The notes under the pieces are model-generated. The model did no database searches. It was not told the DNA's origin and was given only the letters and a program-made list of their open reading frames with translations. Source: a bacterium (lineage in GTDB: Bacteria > Bacillota > Clostridia > Lachnospirales > Lachnospiraceae). From it: a DNA stretch of 58,045 bases. Location: NCBI GenBank assembly GCA_030524485.1, contig JAUNGR010000001.1:27460-85504 (forward strand), read 5' to 3'. Below, in pieces: positions 41,734 to 50,149 of this stretch; position 1 is the stretch's first letter; every line of letters starts with the position of its first letter. Made by a program: the position numbers and the translations under genes.

Positions 41734-42948
41734 TCATTCGGAGGACTCCGGTAAAGTCACTCGGTCTAAAATTCCGCTGAGTTTGGCAATCAAAATTCCA
41801 TAATTGGTGATGGGAACACCTGCTCTTTTCGCACTTTCGATGCGAGAGAGCAGGTATTTTCTGTGGAACATACAGCCACCACAGTGCACAATCAAATCGT
41901 ACTGTGCCAGATTCTTCGGAAAATCCACACCTCCTCTCACATCAATCTGCACTCCCTCACCCAAACGTTTGCGTAACAATGCCGGTATCTTGACTCGACC
42001 AATGTCCTCCGTTAAGGGGGCATGAGTACAGGCCTCAGCTATCAAAATCTTGGCGTTTTCTCCCAGTTGGTCTATGACCTCTGCACCCTCCCGAAAGACC
42101 TTTGCATCCCCCTTGTAGGCGGCAAAGAGAACGGAGAAGGAAGTGAGTCGGCTCTCTTTTGGAGTTTTTTCGTATACCTGTGCAAAGACCTGAGAATCTG
42201 TAACAATCAAATCAGGTGCCTTCTTAAGAGCTGCTAACGCCCCCTCCATCGTCTCTGGTGTCACATTCATCGAAATACACTTTCTGTCCAAAAGTTCTCT
42301 TATGGTCTGTACCTGTGGGAGAATCAGTCTCCCCTTAGGAGCTTCCGCATCCTGTGGCATCACTAACATCACAAGGTCTCCGGCTTTCACCAGATTTCCC
42401 AAGATTGTCTGCTCTTTGTTTCCCTCTGGCATAGCCTTCACTAAGGCCTCCAACAGTTCGGGGATGCCCTCCCCCGTCCTTGCACTGACGGGGAGGGGAC
42501 AGACTCCAAATCTTTCTTTGATTTTTGCGATTTTAGATGTATCAAAGCCCTTATCCACCTGATTGAGCACCAACACCGTCCGGACACCTGCCTGCTGCAA
42601 GTCTTTGTTCCACTGCTCTTCCAAGCTCCACTCTTCCTCATTTTCTTCCGTGGAAAGCACCAAAATGGCAATTTCTGCCTGTGCTATGCTCTCTCTCGTC
42701 TTTTGCATCCGAAGGCTACCAAGCTCTCCCTCATCGTCAAAACCAGCCGTGTCAATCAACACGCAGGCTCCCAACCCTCTCACTTCCATCGCTTTTTTCA
42801 CCAAATCGGTGGTGGTTCCCGCTATCTCAGACACCACTGCCGTCTGCTGACCGGTCAGGGCATTCATCAGAGACGATTTTCCCGCATTTCTTCTGCCATA
42901 AATGGCTATGTGCAGGCGGTTTGCCGATGGTGTTTCCTGTATGCTCAT
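41734..42948 (-). CDS. hydF: [FeFe] hydrogenase maturation GTPase HydF
   Basis: Scaffold GTPase on which the 2Fe subcluster is assembled before transfer to HydA. 404 residues: G1 GRRNAGKSS, switch and G3 DTAGFD, G4 NQVDK, then the dimerisation and cluster domains with ligands CTHAPL and HCGGC near the C-terminus. Last gene of the TM1266-hydE-hydG-hydF operon. Confidence 0.96.
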   Translation of the reverse strand: MSIQETPSANRLHIAIYGRRNAGKSSLMNALTGQQTAVVSEIAGTTTDLVKKAMEVRGLGACVLIDTAGFDDEGELGSLRMQKTRESIAQAEIAILVLSTEENEEEWSLEEQWNKDLQQAGVRTVLVLNQVDKGFDTSKIAKIKERFGVCPLPVSARTGEGIPELLEALVKAMPEGNKEQTILGNLVKAGDLVMLVMPQDAEAPKGRLILPQVQTIRELLDRKCISMNVTPETMEGALAALKKAPDLIVTDSQVFAQVYEKTPKESRLTSFSVLFAAYKGDAKVFREGAEVIDQLGENAKILIAEACTHAPLTEDIGRVKIPALLRKRLGEGVQIDVRGGVDFPKNLAQYDLIVHCGGCMFHRKYLLSRIESAKRAGVPITNYGILIAKLSGILDRVTLPESSE

Positions 42949-43002
42949 CTTCCTTTCCTCCTCTTGCTGAACTGTAAAAATATCGAACCAATTGTCAAAG
43001 GC

Positions 43003-44427
43003 TTAGAAGCGGAAGTCCCGCATTCCCCCATCCATATCGTGAAGATGCTGATACACAATGTCCCTCACCTTCTCGTTCGGGATGGTCGCCGCTTCCTTCT
43101 CTATCATTTCCAGAGCCAATCTCTTGGTCTCGGGACTCGCATAATCTTCCGCAAATTCCTTCAAGGTCATCAGAGCGTTTGGCAGACAGCAGTTGCGAAT
43201 CTGCCCTTTTTTCACCAGTGACATAAAGCGGTCTCCGGTGCGCCCCTCCCGATAACAGGCGGTACAGAAGGACGGCGTATAGCCCATTTTCAGCAGCCAG
43301 CCCACCACCTCATCCAAGGTTCGATTGTCGTTGACCTCAAACTGAGACGAATCTTCCTCCTCCGCTTCCGGTTCCGCATAACCTCCGACGCTGGTTTTGG
43401 AAGCTCCGGAAATCTGAGAAACTCCATAGCGAATCACCATCTCTCTGGTTTTTTGGGACTCTCTGGTGGACACAATCAGACCGGTGTAAGGCACCGTGAT
43501 GCGCAAAATCGCAACAATCTTTTGGAACAGTTCATCGGAGATGCCGTTGGTGAAAGAAGAAGCATCTATGTCATCGGCATTTCGCAGTCTCGGCACACTG
43601 ATGGTATGCGGTCCCACTCCATGCACGGCTTCCAGATGTTCTGCGTGCATCAACAGCCCCACAAAGTCATACTGGTACAGGTTTAGGCCAAACAGCACGC
43701 CACAGCCCACATCGTCAATGCCTCCTTCCATCGCACGGTCCATCGCTTCGGTGTGGTAAGCATAATCGTGCTTAGGACCGGTCGGATGCAGCAGCTCATA
43801 CTGCTCCTTGTTGTAGGTCTCCTGAAACAGAATGTAGGTTCCGATGCCCGCCTCCTTGAGTTTTCTGTAATTTTCCACCGTTGTTGCGGCGATATTGACA
43901 TTCACACGACGGATGGCTCCGTTTTTGTGCTGAATCGAGTAGATGGTCCGAATGCTTTCCAGCACATACTCAATCGGATTATGCAGCGGATCCTCTCCAG
44001 TCTCCAAGGCCAGTCTCTTATGCCCCATATCCTGCAGAGCGATAACCTCCCTGCGGATTTCCTCCTGTGTCAGTTTCTTTCTCGGAATGTGCTTATTTTT
44101 CAGGTGATACGGACAGTAGGTACAGCCGTTGACGCAATAATTGGATAGATATAAGGGTGCAAACATCACAATGCGGTTCCCATAAAATGCATCCTTGATT
44201 TTGGTTGCCTGTGCAAAAATCCTCTCCAAGGCAGCCTTGTCCTCACACAGCAAAAGCACTGCCGCTTCTCTGTGACTCAGTCCCTTTAATTCGTCCGTCT
44301 TGTCAATAATTTGATTGACCAGAGCGAGATTGTCTTTGTTCTCTCTTGCATAGCGTAACGTATCCAAGATTTCTTGGTCGTTGATAAATTCCTCTGCTTT
44401 TAATGATTTTGGATTGTATGAAACCAT
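43003..44427 (-). CDS. hydG: [FeFe] hydrogenase maturation radical SAM tyrosine lyase HydG
   Basis: Cleaves tyrosine to p-cresol and dehydroglycine and makes Fe(CO)2(CN) synthons. 474 residues. The radical-SAM cluster motif is CVNGCTYC (C-x3-C-x2-C), and the C-terminal auxiliary cluster motif is CTACYREGRTGDRF. It lies 54 bases before hydF and 33 bases after hydE. Confidence 0.96.
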   Translation of the reverse strand: MVSYNPKSLKAEEFINDQEILDTLRYARENKDNLALVNQIIDKTDELKGLSHREAAVLLLCEDKAALERIFAQATKIKDAFYGNRIVMFAPLYLSNYCVNGCTYCPYHLKNKHIPRKKLTQEEIRREVIALQDMGHKRLALETGEDPLHNPIEYVLESIRTIYSIQHKNGAIRRVNVNIAATTVENYRKLKEAGIGTYILFQETYNKEQYELLHPTGPKHDYAYHTEAMDRAMEGGIDDVGCGVLFGLNLYQYDFVGLLMHAEHLEAVHGVGPHTISVPRLRNADDIDASSFTNGISDELFQKIVAILRITVPYTGLIVSTRESQKTREMVIRYGVSQISGASKTSVGGYAEPEAEEEDSSQFEVNDNRTLDEVVGWLLKMGYTPSFCTACYREGRTGDRFMSLVKKGQIRNCCLPNALMTLKEFAEDYASPETKRLALEMIEKEAATIPNEKVRDIVYQHLHDMDGGMRDFRF

Positions 44428-44460
44428 AATGAAATTACCTTCTTTCTTCCCCTTTTTGTA

Positions 44461-45438
44461 CTAGACGGGAATCCGTCCCAATCTTCGTATCTCCTCCTCC
44501 ACCTGTCTTCGCCCCTCCGTGATGGATAGGCTCTTAAACTCGGCTGGATAGATTTGATACAATTTTTTGTAGTCGCTTGGAGTCACTTTCTGCATGATGA
44601 CATTGGCTCCACAGCAAAAAATCTTATCCTTCTGTGCCGCATCCAAAACTCCCAGAGCCGTGGTGGCTGGAAGATTCGCTTTTGGCAGCAGCAGACGCAA
44701 TAGGGCAACCGCTCGGATTGTGAGAGTGGCACTGCCGTGCGGTTCGTTTCCCAGCTCTGTGTCTGGATGCGGCAAAAAAGGTCCCACCCCTGCCATATCA
44801 CAGGGAATGGAAGCGACCGTGAGCAAGTCTTTGGCGATGCCCGCCAAGGTCTGGTGAGGTAGCCCAATCATAAAGCCTCCGCCAGTCTCCAGTCCTGCCG
44901 CTTTGATGGCTTTCTGACAGGCCAACCTCTGCCCAAAGTCCGAATCTGGATGCAGTTCTTGGTAGAGCGTCTCATCTGAGGTCTCGTGCTTGAGCAGATA
45001 GCGGTCCGCCCCGCATTCCTTAAAATAACGGTAGTCCGCCGCCTTGAACTCCCCACAGGAGAGGGTCACTGCTAGCTTGGGTCTTGCTGCCTTGATGGCC
45101 TTCACAAGCTCCCCCAACATCTCCACCGAGTAAAAAGAGTCCTCCCCCGACTGCAGCACTATGGTCTGATAACCACAGTCCGCTGCCTCCACCGCCGTCT
45201 CCACAATCTGCTCCGGCTCCATGCGAAAACGGGCCAGTTTTCGGTTGCGGCAATTGAGACCACAATAACGGCACTGCCTTTTGCAATGGTTGGAGAACTC
45301 CAACAAAGCCCTTACCTTCACCTCCTTTCCAAAATTCGCCTCACAGACTCGGTTCGCCGCTTCCAAAACCGGCAAAAAAGCTTCGTCCGACTGTGCAAGC
45401 AGACAAGTCAGTTCCTCCTGACTCCATTTTTGTTTCAC
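44461..45438 (-). CDS. hydE: [FeFe] hydrogenase maturation radical SAM protein HydE
   Basis: BioB-like radical SAM enzyme that processes the HydG product towards the [2Fe] subcluster. 325 residues; cluster motif C-x3-C-x2-C in NHCKRQCRYCGLNC. Overlaps the regulator gene by four bases (ATGA), so they are translationally coupled. Confidence 0.95.
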   Translation of the reverse strand: MKQKWSQEELTCLLAQSDEAFLPVLEAANRVCEANFGKEVKVRALLEFSNHCKRQCRYCGLNCRNRKLARFRMEPEQIVETAVEAADCGYQTIVLQSGEDSFYSVEMLGELVKAIKAARPKLAVTLSCGEFKAADYRYFKECGADRYLLKHETSDETLYQELHPDSDFGQRLACQKAIKAAGLETGGGFMIGLPHQTLAGIAKDLLTVASIPCDMAGVGPFLPHPDTELGNEPHGSATLTIRAVALLRLLLPKANLPATTALGVLDAAQKDKIFCCGANVIMQKVTPSDYKKLYQIYPAEFKSLSITEGRRQVEEEIRRLGRIPV

Positions 45439-45701
45439 TCCTTCTTCTCCTTTCCTGCCTTCTGATAGACAGCCTTCACTCGGACTCCTTTTACCATTCC
45501 CAGCTTTCCTGACAGGGAGCTGATAACATTTTGTGGGGCATCCAGCACAATGCTTATGATGGCAATGCCTCTGTCATGATAGGGAATGCCCATTCTCCCC
45601 ACCACATGGCGGCTGTACTCATGTAAAATCCGGTTCAGCTCCTCCGTCATTGTCATATCTTCTACAATAATCCCCAGCAATGCAATTCGTTTCTCTTCCA
45701 T
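45435..45701 (-). CDS. TM1266-family iron-only hydrogenase system putative regulator
   Basis: 88 residues from ATG 45701, chosen because GAGGGAAAAG lies just upstream; the longer start at 45761 falls inside the terminator hairpin. An ACT/NikR-C-like ferredoxin fold (KRIALLGIIVEDMTMTEELN, then GIAIISIVLDAPQNVISSLSGKLG) typical of small proteins that precede hydEG. Probably ligand-binding. First gene of the maturation operon. Confidence 0.85.
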   Translation of the reverse strand: MEEKRIALLGIIVEDMTMTEELNRILHEYSRHVVGRMGIPYHDRGIAIISIVLDAPQNVISSLSGKLGMVKGVRVKAVYQKAGKEKKE

Positions 45702-45897
45702 CTTTTCCCTCTTTCTAAGAACTTTTCTAATGGAACAAAAAAAGCTTTCCGTGCACGACAAAAAAGCACGGAAAGCTCTCTCTTTCTCATGTCAGCGACC
45801 GTCTTTTTCTTCGGGACTTGCTCCCTGTAATCAGAGTGGCATCGTATTACGATTTCCATCCTCGCAGGCGAACCTTTGAGGTAGGAACTTAGGTTTC
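45702..45897 (-). ncRNA. Structured leader RNA of the hydrogenase-maturation operon (riboswitch-like attenuator)
   Basis: A 196-base leader lies between a strong promoter and the first start codon and ends in a complete intrinsic terminator. Before the terminator are several short stems: ACCU-CAA-AGGU, GAU-GGAA-AUC overlapping AUCGU-AAU-ACGAU (mutually exclusive), CUG-AUUA-CAG and GGGA-GCAAG-UCCC. This layout, with alternative stems then terminator then gene, is typical of a transcription-attenuating riboswitch. A GCCACU near the middle recalls a B12 box, but the rest of the cobalamin core is not seen. Class and ligand are unknown. Confidence 0.6.
45735..45777 (-). terminator. Terminator inside the maturation-operon leader
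   Basis: 12-bp perfect stem, AGCTTTCCGTGC with GCACGGAAAGCT, 11-nt loop, then seven T on the minus strand. It lies upstream of the first gene, so readthrough must be controlled. Confidence 0.85.
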
Positions 45898-45903
45898 TTT
45901 TCT

Positions 45904-45932
45904 AGTATACTTCATTTTGAGGCATTTGACAA
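45904..45932 (-). promoter_or_regulatory. Sigma-A promoter of the hydrogenase-maturation operon
   Basis: On the minus strand TTGTCA, 17 bases, TATACT. Start site near 45897. Confidence 0.8.
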
Positions 45933-45942
45933 CCAAGCCTGT

Positions 45943-45980
45943 CACTTTCATGCATGGTGGTGATTCGCCGTAGGAGACCC
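45943..45980 (+). repeat. R repeat, copy 4 (forms the 3' end of the MATE gene)
   Basis: CACTTTCATGCATGGTGGTG followed by ATTCGCCGTAGGAGACCC. Read on the minus strand it supplies the last codons (ending N-H-H-H-A) and the stop codon of the MATE gene. Confidence 0.7.
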
Positions 45981-47303
45981 CTGCCATTTTCCACTGCGAT
46001 ATTCCACAAAAGAAATCAGATAGTTGGCAAGCCAGCCGATTGGAACTGCCACCCAGACCATAGAAATGCCAAAACGAGGGGCCATGGTAATTGCCACCAC
46101 CACTCGTATACTTAGGTTAACAAGATTCGCAATGGTAAACATAGTCATGTCCCCAGCTCCTCGAAGAACGCCGTCGGTAATCATTTTTAAGCCTATCAGA
46201 ACAAAGAACCAGCCCATAAACTGCAGATAGCCCACACCCGTCTGAATGGCCACCTGCGTTCCCTCTTCCCCAAGGAAGAGCTGAATGAGCGGCTGATAAA
46301 ACAACTCCAGCCACAGACAGAGGAGTATGGCGATGCAGGCTACAATGGCGTAGCCAGTGTGGTAGCCCTGTTTGACTCTCTCGAATTTTCTCGCTCCTAT
46401 GTTTTGTGCCGTGTAGGAAGAAATGGCATTTCCCATCGCTGCCATCGGCACCACGCAGAGGCTCTCAATTCTCATCGCTGCCGAGAATCCTGCCAGCATT
46501 TCTGCCCCAAAGCTGTTGACCACCGACTGCACCAACATCATGCCGATGGACACCGTAGACTGCTGCAAAATAGAAGGCAGAGCCACTTTTGTCATGTTTT
46601 TAAACTCCTCCTGATAAAACCATGCCACTCTTTCTCCCTTTGCGTACTGCCTGAGTTCCTTCATAAAAATCAGGAAGGCAAACACCGCTGAGATTCCCTG
46701 TGCAATCAAAGTCGCCCACGCCACACCAGCAACTCCCATGTGCAGGCTGCAGACCATGAAAACATCCAGCCCGATGTTAAACAAAGAGGAAAAAATCAGC
46801 AAATACAGCGGGATTTTGGAACGCCCCAATGCATTGAACATGGCTGCTAACACATTATACATAAATAAAAAGGGAAGACCCAAAAAATAAATGTTTAGAT
46901 ACTCCGTTGCCTGTGCCAGTACTTCTTCTGGGGTGTTTAGGGCTATCATAATCTCTCTGGAAAACAGCAGTCCAAACCCTCCTAAAACCAAACTTACAAC
47001 CAAAAAAGTGCTGAGAGCCGTCCTTATGGAAGCCTTCATTCCTCGGTAATCCTTGGCTCCAAAATACTGTCCAGTGATGACAGAGGCTCCCACACCTCCT
47101 CCTGTTGCAATCGAGATGAACACGGTTGTTAGGGAGTAGGAAGCTCCCACCGCAGCCAGTGCCTGCTCGCTGACAAAACGTCCCACCACCACAGAGTCCA
47201 CCATCGTGTAAAACTGCTGAAATAGGTTTCCTATCATCATGGGCAGTGCAAAAAGCAACAAGGCCCGCAGCGGTTTTTCCTGAATCAAATAATCCTTATT
47301 CAT
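45948..47303 (-). CDS. MATE family multidrug efflux transporter
   Basis: 451 residues from ATG 47303 (MNKDYLIQEKPL), chosen because GGAG lies nine bases upstream; the longer ORF overlaps the divergent promoter region. Twelve hydrophobic segments and MATE features: PMMIGNLFQQFYTMVDSVVVGRFV, and the second-half repeat PSILQQSTVSIGMMLVQ. Uses Na+ or H+ gradients to export cationic drugs. Its last residues are encoded by an R repeat, which has probably replaced the original C-terminus. Confidence 0.92.
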   Translation of the reverse strand: MNKDYLIQEKPLRALLLFALPMMIGNLFQQFYTMVDSVVVGRFVSEQALAAVGASYSLTTVFISIATGGGVGASVITGQYFGAKDYRGMKASIRTALSTFLVVSLVLGGFGLLFSREIMIALNTPEEVLAQATEYLNIYFLGLPFLFMYNVLAAMFNALGRSKIPLYLLIFSSLFNIGLDVFMVCSLHMGVAGVAWATLIAQGISAVFAFLIFMKELRQYAKGERVAWFYQEEFKNMTKVALPSILQQSTVSIGMMLVQSVVNSFGAEMLAGFSAAMRIESLCVVPMAAMGNAISSYTAQNIGARKFERVKQGYHTGYAIVACIAILLCLWLELFYQPLIQLFLGEEGTQVAIQTGVGYLQFMGWFFVLIGLKMITDGVLRGAGDMTMFTIANLVNLSIRVVVAITMAPRFGISMVWVAVPIGWLANYLISFVEYRSGKWQGSPTANHHHA

Positions 47304-47395
47304 GTTTCTTGCTCTCCATTCCTGTTTCTTGTTCTCTTTTATTTTCTCCTTCCGCCCTATTCTACCCATTTTTCCTCCACTTGACAAGCGGCTTT

Positions 47396-47421
47396 GGCGA
47401 ATCTCACTATGCATGAAAGTC
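47396..47421 (-). repeat. R repeat, copy 5 (partial)
   Basis: On the minus strand it begins GACTTTCATGCATAGTG and ends AGATTCGCC; the second hairpin arm is missing. It lies in the divergent region between MATE and the glycosylase, adjoining the -35 of the glycosylase promoter. Confidence 0.65.
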
Positions 47422-47451
47422 TTGCATTCTCTCTCCCTCTAATGCTATAAT
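47422..47451 (+). promoter_or_regulatory. Sigma-A promoter for the glycosylase-lysA unit
   Basis: TTGCAT, 18 bases, perfect TATAAT, 33 bases before the start codon. Confidence 0.7.
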
Positions 47452-47483
47452 CGAGACATCTGTCCGAAAGGAGGAGATTTTGA

Positions 47484-48362
47484 TTGTTTACCAAAGACAT
47501 TCCCTGTCTGAATTTGGAGCAGATTGCTCTCTCTGGACAATGTTTCCGCATGAATCGCTGTTCCTCACAGGAGGAAGCTGCCTATTCCATCATCAGCGGC
47601 CAACGTTTTCTTCGGATTTCCCAGTCCGGCAGCCAAATCCGCTTTGACTGTCCCACAGAGGACCTGCCTTTCTGGTTTCACTATTTTGACCTTGAAACCA
47701 ACTATCCAGCTATCATATCCGGCATCCATGCCGAAGATACTTATCTGGCAGCGGCGGCAAGGGCGGGAAATGGCATCCGCATCCTAAATCAAGATATTTG
47801 GGAGATGATTCTCACCTTCATTCTCTCCCAGCAAAAGACCATTCCCAAAATCCGTGAGGCTGTGGAGGCTTTAAGCCTTCGCTATGGAAGCCGCTTCACG
47901 GCCTTTGATGGCAGCGTCTGCTACGCCATTCCGACTCCCGAACAGCTCTCTGCGGTCAGCGTATCGGAACTGATGGAATTAAAGCTAGGCTACCGAGCAA
48001 AGTACATCGCTCAGATTGCAAAGGATGCCCTAACCCAACGATTGGATTTGTCCCTCTTAGCCTCTCTTCCCTATGAGGAAGCCCTTCCCTATCTCTTACA
48101 GTTTTATGGTATAGGGGAGAAGGTTGCAAATTGCATCTGTCTGTTTGGACTGCATCACATCGATGCTTTTCCAGTGGACACTTGGATTCAAAAAATCCTG
48201 CTTCGAGAGTACTATCGTCCAGCCTATGAAACGCTTCCTAAGGCACAGCTTTTTAAGCAAATCATTGAGGATTCCTTTGCTTCGTATGTGGGATATCGAG
48301 GTATCCTACAACAGTATATTTTCTTTTATGAGAGATGCATTCTTTCAAAAGACACAAAATAG
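47484..48362 (+). CDS. OGG1-type 8-oxoguanine DNA glycosylase/AP lyase
   Basis: 292 residues. N-terminal TBP-like domain (SGQCFRMNR), then the helix-hairpin-helix YGIGEKVANCICLFGL with the catalytic Lys, and HIDAFPVDTW with the catalytic Asp: the OGG1 pattern rather than AlkA. Repairs oxidised guanine, sensible next to oxygen-sensitive metabolism. The start is TTG at 47484 after AAAGGAGG; no ATG is available nearby. Confidence 0.85.
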   Translation: MFTKDIPCLNLEQIALSGQCFRMNRCSSQEEAAYSIISGQRFLRISQSGSQIRFDCPTEDLPFWFHYFDLETNYPAIISGIHAEDTYLAAAARAGNGIRILNQDIWEMILTFILSQQKTIPKIREAVEALSLRYGSRFTAFDGSVCYAIPTPEQLSAVSVSELMELKLGYRAKYIAQIAKDALTQRLDLSLLASLPYEEALPYLLQFYGIGEKVANCICLFGLHHIDAFPVDTWIQKILLREYYRPAYETLPKAQLFKQIIEDSFASYVGYRGILQQYIFFYERCILSKDTK

Positions 48363-48417
48363 CACAACCAATACACAATAAGCACACAACAAACACAACA
48401 AAATAAGGAGTATCAAC

Positions 48418-49704
48418 ATGCAGTCTATTTATACCAAAGTAACCGATGCCATGAATTTCTTTGAGGGAAACGACCCAACGGAACTTGCCAAACAGTACCA
48501 AACTCCTCTTTATGTCTGCAACGAACGCATTCTTCGCAGACAATGCCGCAATTTAAAAGAGATGGTGACCTACCCTAACTTTGTGGTAGATTATTCCGCA
48601 AAAGCCAACACCAACCTTGCCTTTTTGCAGATTGTCCGCTCGGAGGGCTTGGAAGTGGATGCGATGTCTCCAGGGGAGATTTTTGTGGAGAAGCAGGCTG
48701 GTTTTACCTCCAAAGAAATCTTCTACATCTGCAACAATGTCTCCAAGGAGGAAATGCAGTATGCCATTCAGGAAGGTGTTCTGGTGAGCGTGGACTCTTT
48801 GAGCCAGTTAGAGCAGTTCGGACAACTCGCTCCTGGACATGAAGTTGCCGTTCGCTTCAACCCTGGTGTGGGAGCCGGACACCATGAGAAAGTGGTGACT
48901 GCCGGAAAGAAGACCAAGTTCGGCATAGATGCCGAGTGCATCCCACAGGTAAAAGAGCGACTGGAGAAGTATCGACTTCGACTTGTCGGCATCAACCAAC
49001 ACATCGGTTCTCTCTTCATGACAGGGGATTCCTTCATTCAGAGCATCGACTCCCTGTTTGAGATTGCCCTTCAATTTCCAGAGTTGGACTTCATCGATAT
49101 GGGCGGAGGCTTCGGTATCCCCTACAAAAAAGAAGAGGGCGAGGCTCCCTTGGATATTTCGGAATTGGGCAAGGCTCTGGACAAAAAATTATATGCCTTT
49201 GCCGAGCGTTACGGCCGCATGGTGAAGTTCCGCATTGAGCCGGGTCGCTACATCAGTGCCGAGAGCAACGTTCTTCTTGGACAGGTGCATAGCATCAAGA
49301 CCAACCACGGCAAAAAATTCGTGGGCTGTGACCTTGGCTTTAATGTCCTTGTTCGTCCGGTGATGTATGATTCCTATCACGGAGTGGAAGTGTACCGTCC
49401 AGGGGAAGCGACAGCAAACGAGAATGACTTGGATGAGAACCAAAAAGAACTGGTAAACATCGTCGGCAACATCTGCGAGAGCGGTGACATTCTAGCCAAA
49501 GACCGCCTGCTTCCGCCGATTCAGGAGGGAGACATTCTTGGCGTTTTGGATGCCGGTGCCTATGGTTTTACCATGAGTTCCAATTACAACTGTCGCCTTC
49601 GTCCAGCAGAAATTTTGATTCGTGAGGATGGAAGCGTTGTTTTGACCCGCCGCAGAGAGCAATTAGAGGACTTAATCAAAGATTTGATTCCTTTGTCAGA
49701 ATAG
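48418..49704 (+). CDS. lysA: Diaminopimelate decarboxylase
   Basis: PLP enzyme of fold type III that makes lysine from meso-diaminopimelate. 428 residues. PLP Lys in VVDYSAKANTN; HIGSLF and GGGFGIPY phosphate-binding motifs; EPGRYISAES; and CESGDILAKDR with the inter-subunit active-site Cys. AAGGAG precedes the ATG. It lies 55 bases after the glycosylase gene, with an A/C-rich spacer, and is probably cotranscribed. Confidence 0.93.
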   Translation: MQSIYTKVTDAMNFFEGNDPTELAKQYQTPLYVCNERILRRQCRNLKEMVTYPNFVVDYSAKANTNLAFLQIVRSEGLEVDAMSPGEIFVEKQAGFTSKEIFYICNNVSKEEMQYAIQEGVLVSVDSLSQLEQFGQLAPGHEVAVRFNPGVGAGHHEKVVTAGKKTKFGIDAECIPQVKERLEKYRLRLVGINQHIGSLFMTGDSFIQSIDSLFEIALQFPELDFIDMGGGFGIPYKKEEGEAPLDISELGKALDKKLYAFAERYGRMVKFRIEPGRYISAESNVLLGQVHSIKTNHGKKFVGCDLGFNVLVRPVMYDSYHGVEVYRPGEATANENDLDENQKELVNIVGNICESGDILAKDRLLPPIQEGDILGVLDAGAYGFTMSSNYNCRLRPAEILIREDGSVVLTRRREQLEDLIKDLIPLSE

Positions 49705-49718
49705 TCTCTATTTTGAGG

Positions 49719-49879
49719 CGTATGTTCCCCTGTCCACTGATGCTAGCATCAGTGAACAAGGGGACATACGGTCAGGATAGGGTGAATTTTGTGTCCTGCT
49801 GTGTTGCTTTTCACTCTGCGTACGTCCAGTACGCATCGTTCAAGTGCCTTGCAGGGCACAAAATTCATCTCTACCTGAC
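49719..49879. repeat. Double long palindrome downstream of lysA
   Basis: Two consecutive large stem-loops. The first (49719-49770) pairs CGTATGT, CCCCT and CACTGATGC with GCATCAGTG, AGGGG and ACATACG around a two-base loop. The second (49771-49879) pairs GTCAGG and GAATTTTGTG..CCTGC with GCAGGGCACAAAATTC and CCTGAC, with an inner TGCGTAC/GTACGCA hairpin. There is no T-tract. It resembles in style the palindrome after hydA. No gene is seen in 49705-50149. Confidence 0.6.
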
Positions 49880-49952
49880 TCTGTGCCCTCAAGCGGATAG
49901 AATGGCAAAAACGGATTCTTTCTGCGAAAAAAATATACATTTCTCAAAAATC

Positions 49953-50015
49953 TTACCAAAATATCTTACATAGTCTTTACAAAACCTTGACTGGAAGTGG
50001 ATAGAAAGGTGATAA
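49953..50015 (+). promoter_or_regulatory. Putative Pho box and promoter of pstS
   Basis: Repeats TTACC (49953), TTACA (49966), TTTACA (49976) and TTGAC (49987) resemble the PhoP direct-repeat box TTAACA with roughly helical spacing. TTGACT (49987-49992), 17 bases, TGATAA (50010-50015) could be the promoter they activate; a TATACT at 50025 is an alternative -10. It fits phosphate-starvation control, but no phoPR is in the window. Confidence 0.45.
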
Positions 50016-50149
50016 AAATTCTCTTATACTATGTCCTGAAAGAACGAAAACAACAAAAACAAGAATACAGATATCCTTTTCGATATCGATTCTAAAACTT
50101 TAAATCTTGTAAATGAAAAAGGGACAGGAAATCAAGGAGGATTTTTATT

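Noticed and set aside
45862..45876. A seventh R repeat (CTCGCAGGCGAACC)
   Set aside because: Only the second hairpin arm matches; the head and first arm are missing, and it is part of the leader RNA structure.
45781..45897. Cobalamin riboswitch
   Set aside because: A GCCACU is present, but the conserved core around GGTGAAATCC and the other pairings expected for the class are not found.
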